64,000 nucleotides of DNA from UBA12545 sp051024685 (GTDB lineage Bacteria; Bacillota; DSM-521; Neomoorellales; Neomoorellaceae). Location: assembly GCA_051024685.1 (NCBI GenBank), contig JAZHPA010000009.1, positions 12,470 through 76,469 on the forward strand, written 5' to 3'. Shown here in pieces: positions 49,704-57,961 of the stretch. The notes beneath the pieces are model-generated. The model did not search any database, had not been told where the DNA came from, and saw only the letters and a list, made by a program, of their open reading frames with translations. A program made the position numbers and the translations under genes. How positions within the stretch are numbered: the first letter of the stretch is position 1; every line of letters begins with the position of its first letter.

Positions 49704-50651
49704 CTAATTCACGGCTACCAGGTTGCTTTTCCCGTAATACTGCACCTTGGCCATCAAATTCTCACTGACGAACCGCAGGGGCACCAGCATCCGCCCTTCC
49801 CGTACCTCGGCCGGAACATCCAGGAGAATAAGGGCTCCGTTGACGTTGGCCTCCCGGCTGCCGACCATAAGCCTGATGGTAAGCCCGTGATTTTCAATGG
49901 TCACCACGCCGTTATCGTAGGAAACACGGGCCCCCAGGCTTTCGGCCAATTGGCGCAGGGGTACCAGCACGCGATTCTTTTCCACGCGGGGTTCCACATC
50001 AAAAACCATCTGTTTTCCGCGGAAGAATACCTTGACCTTCAGGTCGCCCATCATGGCACAGGCTTCGTCCAGCTCCTCGTAAGCCTCGTCATCATCCGGA
50101 ATTTGTGCCAAAATGGTTTCCAGCACTTCCCTGGCCTTGTTAGCCCGGCCCGCTTTAAAGTACAGCTCTACCAGCTGCTTCTTGGCCTCTGCCCGGTCGA
50201 GGTCGTCCAGGCTGTCGTCTTCATCCAGGGACTCCTCCAACCCTTGGGTAATGTTGGCCAGTTCTTCGGGATCCTGCCACTGGGCCAGGAGCGCTTTGGC
50301 CTCATAAACCGCCTCGGCTACACTCTTCCCCTCCAGCTTCGCCTGCAGGGCAGCCCTGGCCACCGGGTTTTTTACATGCTGCAGGGCATTCTCAATTCCC
50401 CGGTAAACATGGCCGGTTACGCTTTTGGGGTGCTCCTTGGCGTGCCGGACTTTTCCCCCCTCTCTGCCCTCCTGTTCCTGTTCCTGCTCCTGCTCCTGCA
50501 CCTGCACCTGTTCCTGGTCCTGTTCCTGTTCCTGCTCTTGAGTCTGGTATGTTGTTTCAGTAGGGAAAGGTGTGGCCCAGGCAGGCAGGACCGCCGATAA
50601 GGAGAACAACAGTCCCAGCACCACTGCTATGTAGGCCTTGCTTTTTCCCAT
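49704..50651 (-). CDS. Exported protein with Gln/Glu repeat and copper-amine-oxidase-type N domain
   Basis: 315 residues. A signal peptide (about 1-26, AVLPAWA-T cleavage) is followed by a low-complexity stretch of alternating Gln and Glu with a few Val and Asp (about 36-61), a basic turn, a helical TPR-like region (about 90-195, e.g. LYFKAGRANKAREVLETIL) and two copies of the stalk domain: RVLVPLRQLAESLGARVSYDNGVVTI and RMLVPLRFVSENLMAKVQYYGKSNLVAV. Such stalk domains are common in cell-surface proteins of thermophilic Clostridia. It probably binds at the cell wall. The repeat is written in hexanucleotides (CCTGTT-type) at about 50472-50540. Confidence 0.85.
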   Translation of the reverse strand: MGKSKAYIAVVLGLLFSLSAVLPAWATPFPTETTYQTQEQEQEQDQEQVQVQEQEQEQEQEGREGGKVRHAKEHPKSVTGHVYRGIENALQHVKNPVARAALQAKLEGKSVAEAVYEAKALLAQWQDPEELANITQGLEESLDEDDSLDDLDRAEAKKQLVELYFKAGRANKAREVLETILAQIPDDDEAYEELDEACAMMGDLKVKVFFRGKQMVFDVEPRVEKNRVLVPLRQLAESLGARVSYDNGVVTIENHGLTIRLMVGSREANVNGALILLDVPAEVREGRMLVPLRFVSENLMAKVQYYGKSNLVAVN

Positions 50652-50686
50652 ATACTAACCCCCCATTCTTAGTGTTGGTGGTATTG

Positions 50687-50945
50687 GTGCTTCCGAAGTA
50701 TTCCCCCGGTCGGGGCGCCGGTTCCTGCGGGCCCGGCCGGGGCTCTATTGCCCCCCTGCCCTGGGCCCGGGTTCCCGAAGCCGGCGACACCTTCCGCGCC
50801 CGGCCGAAAGTATCGTTTCCCCGGCACCTCCCCTTGGTGCCCCTGGAACAACACCTTCGGACCCGGTTTCGCCGACTGGGCAAGGGGCTTCCCCGGACCA
50901 GCCTTAGGCCGGCTCCCCGCATTTTCCTGCTTACTGCGGAAGCAC
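50687..50945. mobile_element. 259-bp element with GTGCTTCCGAAG-type inverted ends, copy C3
   Basis: Left end GTGCTTCCGAAGTA and right end TACTGCGGAAGCAC are complementary at 13 of 14 positions. The ends match those of the 96-bp elements C1 and C2, and CGGGGCGCCGG inside echoes their core. No target duplication is visible. It sits directly upstream of the stalk-domain gene and fills most of the 354-bp spacer to mtnA; nothing else is seen there. Confidence 0.65.
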
Positions 50946-51005
50946 CTTTAATTTAATTTTTCTACTAATGTATTCGCTGCCGGGGTAAAGTTTAGGGGGG
51001 TAGGG

Positions 51006-52064
51006 TTATTCTCTACCACTACTTTGGAGCACACGCGGAATGTTTATGGCATAAGGCGGCGAGATTATGCCTTTTTCCGTAATTATGGCCGTAATGTAGG
51101 TGTGGGGGGTTACGTCGAAGGCCGGGTTAAAGACGTGGACCCCCTCTGGAGCAGTCAGCCTTTGTCCCCACCGCCTAACTTCCTCCGGGTCCCGCTCTTC
51201 AATGGGTATTTCTCCACCCTGGGACAGACTTAAATCAAAGGTGGAACTGGGGGCTGCCACATAGAAGGGTATACCGTGCTCGCGGGCCAGGATGGCTACG
51301 CCGTAGGTGCCGATCTTGTTGGCCACATCACCGTTGGCCGCGATGCGGTCGGCCCCTACGATAACCGCCTGAACCCAGCCCTTCTGCATAACCACCGCCG
51401 CCATGTTATCGGTAATAAGTGTAACCGGTATGCCCGCCTGCTTAAGTTCCCAGGCCGTAAGGCGCGCCCCCTGAAGCAGGGGCCTGGTTTCATCCACAAA
51501 GACGCGCAAGACTTTCCCCTGTCCGGCCAGGTAATAAATAGGCGCCAGGGCCGTACCGTAACGGGCGGTCGCCAGGCTACCGGCATTGCAATGGGTGAGC
51601 ACAGCTTCCGCCTGGTGCAGAAGGCCGGCCCCGTATCGCCCTATGGCCCGGCACATGGCCTCGTCCTCTTCCTGTATGGCCAGAGCCTCCTTTAGAACCA
51701 CTTCCTTTAGCTCCGCAATCCCTTCATACCCGGAGGCCGCCACCCTGTCCTGGACCCTTCTTAAGGCCCAGAAAAGATTCACGGCCGTCGGTCGCGAAGT
51801 AGCCAGATAATCGGCGGCTCGCTTCAGCTCGGCCAGGAAACTCTCTTTATCGCGGGCTTGGGAATCTTTTACGGCCAGGTAAAGGCCGAAGGCAGCGGCA
51901 ATACCTATGGCCGGCGCGCCTCTCACTTTTAGCTGTTTAATAGCCTCCCACATTTCGTATACGTTCTGGGGCCGGATAACGACCAGTTCTTCCGGCAGCT
52001 TCGTCTGGTCGATGAGCTCCACCTGGCCGTCCCGCCAGGTAATGGGCGCCATGGGCTGGTGCAT
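51006..52064 (-). CDS. mtnA: S-methyl-5-thioribose-1-phosphate isomerase
   Basis: 352 residues from the ATG at 52064 with GGAGGAGGT six bases upstream. Conserved blocks RGAPAIGIAAAFG, LTHCNAGSLATARYGTAL (catalytic Cys), VDETRPLLQGARLTAWEL, IVGADRIAANGDVANKIGTY (catalytic Asp) and FNPAFDVTPHTYITAIITEKG. It isomerises methylthioribose-1-phosphate to the ribulose form in methionine salvage; related isomerases use other 5-deoxypentose phosphates. No other mtn gene is adjacent. Confidence 0.94.
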   Translation of the reverse strand: MHQPMAPITWRDGQVELIDQTKLPEELVVIRPQNVYEMWEAIKQLKVRGAPAIGIAAAFGLYLAVKDSQARDKESFLAELKRAADYLATSRPTAVNLFWALRRVQDRVAASGYEGIAELKEVVLKEALAIQEEDEAMCRAIGRYGAGLLHQAEAVLTHCNAGSLATARYGTALAPIYYLAGQGKVLRVFVDETRPLLQGARLTAWELKQAGIPVTLITDNMAAVVMQKGWVQAVIVGADRIAANGDVANKIGTYGVAILAREHGIPFYVAAPSSTFDLSLSQGGEIPIEERDPEEVRRWGQRLTAPEGVHVFNPAFDVTPHTYITAIITEKGIISPPYAINIPRVLQSSGRE

Positions 52065-52108
52065 GACAAACCTCCTCCCATTAATTGGTATCCTTTCCGG
52101 AAAGAAAC

Positions 52109-53065
52109 TTACCCCCTCCCCCTCCCATCGCCGGAGGGTTCGACAGCCCTTTCCTGCCACCCGTAGTTTATACCTCTCGACTTATACTCTGCCACCTGTT
52201 GCCAGGCTACTCCTGCCAGGATGAGGGCGCCCCCAAGCAACTGGCTCACATGCAGTCTTTCCCCCAAGATCAGGTAGCCCACGACGGCGGTAACTACCGG
52301 CTCCAGGGTTAATATGATGGCGGCCCGGGAGGCTCCGATGTAGACCAGTCCCCTGCACAGGGCCTCCGAGGCCAGAACGGTACATACTAGGGCCAGGACG
52401 AACACCGCCGCAACAGCCTGGCCCTTTAAGGCAAGGTCGATATCGCGGCTCAACACGGCAAGAGGAAGAAAGAGGAGCCCCAAGACTAAAGTGAGGTAGG
52501 CGTTAAACACCCTGGTTTCTACCCGCTTTAACAGACCGGTCTGGCCGACCATGAAGATACTGTTGGTCACGGCAGCCAAAAAAGCGGCCACGGCCCCTTT
52601 CGTATGCAGGTCGCCCGCAGGAACGCCCAAGGTAACGATCAAACCGGCCGAGGCGAGAACTAAGGCCTCTACCTTGGCCCGGGTCAGGGGTTCCCGCAAA
52701 AACGCAGCCGCTAGCAGAGTGACCAGCACCGGGTAGACGTAAAACAAAAGGATGGCCAGGGCGGCCGGTATATGTTGAAAGGCATAAAAAAGCAAGGCTA
52801 CCGATGTGGCATGCCCTCCTACGGCCAGAGCCACCAGCCGCCCCAGGGTTCCCCAGCCGATCTTCCACTGCCCCGGGGCCACGGCCAGGCTCGCCCAAAA
52901 GACAAGAGCCGCCGGCCAGTAACGCAGGGCCAAGACCGTCAGCGGGCTGGCCCCGCCGGCAAAGGCGGTTTTGGCGGCAATCCCTTCCACCCCAAGAGAA
53001 GCCGCTGCTACGGAAACCAAAAACAAACCCCAGAACTCCCTGGAGCCCCTGCCTTGTCTTCCCAA
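52109..53065 (-). CDS. EamA/DMT superfamily transporter
   Basis: 318 residues from the likely TTG at 53065, nine bases after GGGAGG; a longer frame from 53137 adds Pro-rich sequence. Ten membrane segments in two EamA repeats: LRYWPAALVFWASLA, AILLFYVYPVLVTLLAAAFLREPLT in the first and ALVCTVLASEALCRGLVYIGASRAAIILTLEPVVTAVVGYLILGERL in the second. Substrate unknown; the family exports amino acids or metabolites. It lies between the DNA methyltransferase and mtnA. Confidence 0.87.
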   Translation of the reverse strand: MGRQGRGSREFWGLFLVSVAAASLGVEGIAAKTAFAGGASPLTVLALRYWPAALVFWASLAVAPGQWKIGWGTLGRLVALAVGGHATSVALLFYAFQHIPAALAILLFYVYPVLVTLLAAAFLREPLTRAKVEALVLASAGLIVTLGVPAGDLHTKGAVAAFLAAVTNSIFMVGQTGLLKRVETRVFNAYLTLVLGLLFLPLAVLSRDIDLALKGQAVAAVFVLALVCTVLASEALCRGLVYIGASRAAIILTLEPVVTAVVGYLILGERLHVSQLLGGALILAGVAWQQVAEYKSRGINYGWQERAVEPSGDGRGRG

Positions 53066-53139
53066 TTGATCTACCCTCCCGGCTGCCCGGCCGGAAGCCG
53101 CCGGGCCCGGATTTAAGCTTGGCGGCCGCAGGAGCAACG

Positions 53140-55122
53140 CTACGCCGGGCTATCCAGTACGGTCAAGCACTCCCCGGAAAGAACATCCACAATTTTGATG
53201 GCTATCTTTTGCCCCGGCCTGGCCGGACTCACCCGGTAAACTCCTTTGACCGTCTCCGGACCCTCAGGCACATCCTGCAGGGCGGGCCGCAGCACCCGGC
53301 CGTCGTAATCCGGGTCGATGAGCACCGCCTCCACCATCTGACGCCAGTCTACCGCCTCCCCCGGCCCTCGTTCCTTCTGGAGTTTCTGCCATACCAGGGG
53401 CGAATGGAATTGGCGAATTTCAATCACCGCACTGTCTCCTTCGCGGCGCAAGGCAATGTCCACTTCCGGAGGCTGCCGGCAAAAGATGTCCCGGCCATCC
53501 GTAAATATTTCCCGGATCTCCAGGGGGATGTTCAGCACGTTTCTACTCCGGGCATATTCCCGCAGACCGTATTCATGACCGCTGCACAAGAGCAGAATTC
53601 CCTGGCAGCCAGCTCGGGCCATTCCCGGGCCGTCCTGGGACGGCACTGCGGCCAAGACCGCCTCCACGTCTTCTTTGGTGCATACCCGGTTTAAGTCTAT
53701 CACTTTAACCCATTTGCCGTCCAGGATACCGTCGAAAAAGGAGCCAGAGATGGGTTCTATCCCGTAAAGTTTCATAACTACTTCCTTGGCCTCCGGGACG
53801 TGCTTAGCAACATGATAATGTTTGACGCGGAAGACGGCAAAGGCCGGATAGACCTTCGGCCCCGGCTCGTCCTGCGCCTGCTGGCCCACCAAAGGCAGAA
53901 GCCTCTTGACCGTAGTATGGATGGCCCCCAGGTTAATATCGCTGCCTATCCAGCGGCGGCCCAATCTCTGGGCCACAAACAGAGTCGTTCCCGAGCCGCA
54001 GAAGAAATCGGCCACCAGGTCTCCCGGTTCGGTGGCCGCCCGGATGATGCGCTCCAGCAGTGCTTCGCTTTTCTCTGTGGGATAACCTGTACGGTGGGCA
54101 TAGGCAGGTATGTCCAGCCAATTGGTATCGCAGGGAACCTCCTCCTTCGGTTCTACCCAGTACTCCGGCTTACCCGTCCGGGGATTCGGCCGCAAAAACT
54201 CCAGCCTGCGGCCGGTCTTTTCCCAGTATTCTTCTAAACTCATCTGACCGGCGTAGTTCCTCAAATACTCCTCGTAGTTGGCCGCTGCCTGGTAGGCCCG
54301 GGCCTTATTCCATTTCCACTGGCCGCGGGTGGGAAGCTGGCCGAATAGTTCGTAACGCATGCTGGGCCGGTCCTGGTCGTTGAAAAAGCCCGCCCACCTT
54401 CCCCGGCGCTGGCGGGAGCTGCTACTCTTGACCGGAGCTTTATAGCGGGCTTCCGGCGTCCTGGAATACCAAAAAATGCTGTCCGTAGCCACGTTGAGCA
54501 TGGCCACTTCCTCAAACTGATTCTGGAGGTTTTTGGTCGCCCGCCGGACCACTATTTCATTGCGAAAATTATTCGGCCCGAAAATCTCATCCAGGATCAC
54601 TTTTACATAGTGGCCCCGCCGGTAATCCATATGGACGTAAAGGGAACCGTCCGGGGACAAAAGCTCGCGCATAAGCTGCAGCCTCTCGTAGATGAACTGC
54701 AGGTACCCATCATCGGCCCAGATGTCACTGTACTGTTTTTGCTCCACCACCGAAGGTGTTCCTTCCCGGGCCTGCCCCTTAAGCTTTATCTTTTTCCAGT
54801 AGTTGGCTCCCGAATCAAAGGGCGGGTCTATATAAATGAGCTTAATCTGCCCCCGAAACTCCCTCACCAGGTGGCTCATAACCTGCAGGTTATCGCCCCA
54901 ATAGAGGCGGTTGATCCATCCGTCCTTGCCTTCCACCCCGTACTGCTCTTTAAGCTCTGCCTCACAGTATTTGACCGTCCTTAAGGGACGCTTGCCCCGC
55001 CAGTGGAGCAAGGGCCGGCCCGGTAAAGGCTCCAGCCCCACAGCAGCCGGCGTGCGCTTTTCCTCCACCCCGATTTCCTCCTTATTCTCGCCCCTCTGTT
55101 CCAACTTGTCTATTGCCGCCAC
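53140..55122 (-). CDS. Solitary beta-class DNA (adenine-N6) methyltransferase
   Basis: 660 residues from a GTG at 55122. Catalytic motif IV IYIDPPFDSGANYW is near residue 95, ahead of the SAM-binding motif I DLVADFFCGSGTTLFVAQRLGRRWIGSDIN near 370, the order of beta-class enzymes such as type III Mod proteins. The target-recognition region lies between them. About 230 extra C-terminal residues (from VYPAFAVFRVKHYHVAKHVP) are of unknown role. No restriction or Res subunit gene is adjacent; the neighbours are EamA and a glucosidase. Confidence 0.88.
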   Translation of the reverse strand: MAAIDKLEQRGENKEEIGVEEKRTPAAVGLEPLPGRPLLHWRGKRPLRTVKYCEAELKEQYGVEGKDGWINRLYWGDNLQVMSHLVREFRGQIKLIYIDPPFDSGANYWKKIKLKGQAREGTPSVVEQKQYSDIWADDGYLQFIYERLQLMRELLSPDGSLYVHMDYRRGHYVKVILDEIFGPNNFRNEIVVRRATKNLQNQFEEVAMLNVATDSIFWYSRTPEARYKAPVKSSSSRQRRGRWAGFFNDQDRPSMRYELFGQLPTRGQWKWNKARAYQAAANYEEYLRNYAGQMSLEEYWEKTGRRLEFLRPNPRTGKPEYWVEPKEEVPCDTNWLDIPAYAHRTGYPTEKSEALLERIIRAATEPGDLVADFFCGSGTTLFVAQRLGRRWIGSDINLGAIHTTVKRLLPLVGQQAQDEPGPKVYPAFAVFRVKHYHVAKHVPEAKEVVMKLYGIEPISGSFFDGILDGKWVKVIDLNRVCTKEDVEAVLAAVPSQDGPGMARAGCQGILLLCSGHEYGLREYARSRNVLNIPLEIREIFTDGRDIFCRQPPEVDIALRREGDSAVIEIRQFHSPLVWQKLQKERGPGEAVDWRQMVEAVLIDPDYDGRVLRPALQDVPEGPETVKGVYRVSPARPGQKIAIKIVDVLSGECLTVLDSPA

Positions 55123-55216
55123 GGCTCCTGGCCGGGAAGCGGGCCGAGGGTCCGGGTGTTAAGGGGAAATATTCGCTAAAACACCGGCGTTACCCTCTAA
55201 ATCCTCCTGCCAATCC

Positions 55217-57508
55217 CTATGGCTTCGCCGCCGGGCCGCCCGGCAGCTTTAACGACCCCTCAATCTTCCGGCCGTTCAACCAAACGGCCTTTACGTCCCG
55301 TACGTCTCTCAGTACTACCGGGAATTCCACCTGGCCGCGGGGAAATCCTTCGTGGAGTTTCTCCCACTCCAGGTGCAAGCCATCCCCTGCCAAGACATAA
55401 CTCAACTTATACAAGTTATACCCGCCTTTCTGGTAATCGAGGGAATGGCCGTCGTCTTCGTAGTAGACGTATTCGCCCCGGGTACCTCCCCGGAAAATAT
55501 GGAACTCCACTTTACCTAGGATCTCTCCCGTATGGCTTACGGGAGCGGTCACCAGAGGAAGGATAGCCCCGGCCTTGACGAAAAAGGGCATTTTCTCCAG
55601 GGGGGCATCCACCAGATGGTATCGCCCGCCCTCCAGGACTTGCCCCGACCACCAGTCCAGCCATGTGCCCTGGGGAAGATACACGGCCCGCACCGCCCGC
55701 CCCGGCTCGTAAACCGGTGCCGCCAGCAAGCTCTCCCCTAACAGGAATTCATCAAAGAGGACATGAACGGTTTCATCCTCTTCGTACTCCCACACCAGGG
55801 GCCTTAAAACCGGCCATCCATGACGGGCGGCTCGGTAAAAGAGGTTGTAAATGTAGGGCAGGAGGGTGTACCTCAGCTTAATATATTTCCGGCATATTTC
55901 TTCACACCGCTCACCAAAGGCCCAGGGTTCCTGGTCGGCCGTATATATTTCACTGTGGTTCCGGCAGAAGGGGTACAGGGCCCCCACTTGAGTCCACCTT
56001 ATCAGGAGTTCCTCGTCGGCATCTTCGGCAAACCCTCCTATGTCTGCACCCGTAAAGGGCATCCCGGACAGGCCCAGGTTTAACAGCATGGGAATGGATA
56101 TTTTGAGGTGCTCCCAATGACTCCGGTTATCCCCCGTCCACAGGGCTGCGTAGCGCTGAATGCCGGAAAAACCCGAGCGGCTCAGTATAAAGGGCCTTTC
56201 CCCGGCCCTGTACTTGAGCAACGCTTCCCGCGTAGCCATGGCCATATTTAAAGCATACACATTATGGAATTCCTCATGACTCACCGGAACCCCGTCCCGG
56301 TCGTGGATTAAATGAACAGGCATGACCTTGCAGCAGGCGTCTAGAACCGTTGGCTCATTCATGTCGTTCCAGATGCCGTCAATGCCTAAAGCTAACAGCT
56401 CCCGGTGCAAATCGGCCCACCAGGCCTTAACCCTGCTCTGGGCAAAATCAGGGAAACAGGTAAGGCCCGGCCAGACCTTTCCCGTGTAGACCAGGCCGTT
56501 TTCATCGGTGACAAAGTAGCCCCTCTCTAATCCCTCCCGGAAAACACTGTAATCTTTATCCACCTTCACTCCCGGGTCCACAATGGCCACTACCTTAAAC
56601 CCCATCTCCTTCAGTTTCTCCGCCATACCCCGGGGATCGGGGAACCTTTCCCGATCGAAGGTAAACACCCGAAATCCGTCCATATAATGGATATCCAGGT
56701 AGACGGCATCGCAGGGGAAGTCCCTCTGCCTGAACTCCCGCGCAATTTCCAAAACCCTCTCCTGGGGATAGTAACTGTAGCGACTCTGCTGGTAACCCAA
56801 GGCCCATAAAGGCGGCAGTTCCATCCTCCCCGTCACCTGGGTGTACCCTTCCACCACCTCTTGAAGGGAAGGGCCGTAAAGGAAAAAGAAATTCAGCGGC
56901 CCTTTTTCGCCTCCGAAGGCAACTCTATCCGCCTCCGTCTTTCCCAGATCAAAGAAGGTGGGAAAGGTATTATCCAGGTAAATGCCGTAGGCCCCGCCGG
57001 GAGCCATACCTATGTAAAAGGGGAAGCTGGCGTACATGGTGTCCGCCCCTTCGGTATAGGTCTCGTAGCAGTCCGCATTCCACATGGTATATCTTTTGCC
57101 CCTTTTATCCAGGAAACCGGTTTTCTCTCCCAGCCCGTAAAAATGCTCCTCCCGGCGGACGGCGAAGGAACACCTTTTTTGTTTTTCATGAAGGACAAAA
57201 CCCAGGCCCTGCAAGGTAAAGCCGCGGCCGTCGCTGAACTCCAGGTTAAAGTTTCTTTTTCTCACTCTAATTTTTAAACAGCCGGTAACAACAAGAAGGC
57301 CGTCATTTTCCTCCACCACTTGAAACTCAGGGGCCCCCGGTTCCAGCACGACTGCCTGGCTGAAGGTCTTTTCCTCGTCTCCAGGTAGGCGAATGTTAAT
57401 GTTTATGATTTTGTCCGTAAAGATTCGGATATCGACTTGAAAATTCTGGCAGGTAATGAGCGCATTGTTGTTTCCCTTCTGCCAGGAGACAACTCTTCCG
57501 GCCTTCAT
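55217..57508 (-). CDS. GH31 family alpha-glucosidase
   Basis: 763 residues, no signal peptide. N-terminal galactose-mutarotase-like domain, then the (beta/alpha)8 barrel with nucleophile Asp in DGIWNDMNEPTVLD (about 379) and acid/base Asp in WTGDNRSHWEHLKI (about 457), and C-terminal beta domains. PLWALGYQQSRYSYYPQERVLEIA is typical of bacterial GH31 alpha-glucosidases. It should hydrolyse intracellular maltose-like or related alpha-glucosides. The promoter region carries a tandem repeat that may be an operator. No sugar transporter or regulator is adjacent. Confidence 0.94.
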   Translation of the reverse strand: MKAGRVVSWQKGNNNALITCQNFQVDIRIFTDKIININIRLPGDEEKTFSQAVVLEPGAPEFQVVEENDGLLVVTGCLKIRVRKRNFNLEFSDGRGFTLQGLGFVLHEKQKRCSFAVRREEHFYGLGEKTGFLDKRGKRYTMWNADCYETYTEGADTMYASFPFYIGMAPGGAYGIYLDNTFPTFFDLGKTEADRVAFGGEKGPLNFFFLYGPSLQEVVEGYTQVTGRMELPPLWALGYQQSRYSYYPQERVLEIAREFRQRDFPCDAVYLDIHYMDGFRVFTFDRERFPDPRGMAEKLKEMGFKVVAIVDPGVKVDKDYSVFREGLERGYFVTDENGLVYTGKVWPGLTCFPDFAQSRVKAWWADLHRELLALGIDGIWNDMNEPTVLDACCKVMPVHLIHDRDGVPVSHEEFHNVYALNMAMATREALLKYRAGERPFILSRSGFSGIQRYAALWTGDNRSHWEHLKISIPMLLNLGLSGMPFTGADIGGFAEDADEELLIRWTQVGALYPFCRNHSEIYTADQEPWAFGERCEEICRKYIKLRYTLLPYIYNLFYRAARHGWPVLRPLVWEYEEDETVHVLFDEFLLGESLLAAPVYEPGRAVRAVYLPQGTWLDWWSGQVLEGGRYHLVDAPLEKMPFFVKAGAILPLVTAPVSHTGEILGKVEFHIFRGGTRGEYVYYEDDGHSLDYQKGGYNLYKLSYVLAGDGLHLEWEKLHEGFPRGQVEFPVVLRDVRDVKAVWLNGRKIEGSLKLPGGPAAKP

Positions 57509-57614
57509 TCAGCGTCACCTTTTCCTACCCATAGTAATGTTTTCGTATATTCTATGCAGGGGCGGTACCTTCCTCTTTATATTGTTCTGGCGATAATATT
57601 CGACAAGCTTTGCC

Positions 57615-57644
57615 CGTACTTAGGTGACCGTTACTTAAGTGACC
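57615..57644 (-). promoter_or_regulatory. Tandem 15-bp repeats upstream of the GH31 gene
   Basis: Read on the minus strand: GGTCACTTAAGTAAC (57644-57630) then GGTCACCTAAGTACG (57629-57615), 13 of 15 identical. They are preceded by GTGACC-C-GGTCAC, a palindrome. About 110-135 bp upstream of the GH31 start, suitable as a regulator-binding site. Confidence 0.5.
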
Positions 57645-57652
57645 GGGTCACG

Positions 57653-57684
57653 AAAAAACGCCCCACAAGGTTAACCCGGGGCGT
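57653..57684 (-). terminator. Intrinsic terminator after the small gene at 57744
   Basis: On the minus strand ACGCCCC and GGGGCGT form a 7-bp stem followed by TTTTTC. It closes the OYE reductase / small protein unit. Confidence 0.8.
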
Positions 57685-57743
57685 CTCTTCCCGGCCGGAG
57701 CCCTGCAAGGACCCACGGCCTGAGCCTTTGCGGTCCCCTGCTG

Positions 57744-57941
57744 TTATTTAGGGATTTTGGGGGAACCGGTCTTAAGGTCGTGGATAAATTTTTCCCGTTC
57801 GGCCGAAATGCCCTCGGTCCGGCGCAGGACACCGCGTACGAACTCCTGCCGCCGGCTTTCCGCCTCTTCGCCGTACAGTTTGGCCTCCAGCCGTTGTTCA
57901 TCTTCCTTGTGCTCGGCACCGGAATTCTTTTTTTCTGGCAC
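57744..57941 (-). CDS. Small charged protein of unknown function
   Basis: 65 residues from a GTG at 57941, six bases after GGAGG. It is very rich in Lys, Glu and Arg (EHKEDEQRLEAKLYGEEAESRRQEFVRGVLRRTEG) and predicted helical, possibly coiled coil. It follows the OYE-family gene by 20 bp and ends before a terminator, so it is likely co-transcribed. I recognise no family. Confidence 0.6.
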   Translation of the reverse strand: MPEKKNSGAEHKEDEQRLEAKLYGEEAESRRQEFVRGVLRRTEGISAEREKFIHDLKTGSPKIPK

Positions 57942-57961
57942 AGGCAACCTCCTTTTGCAGC

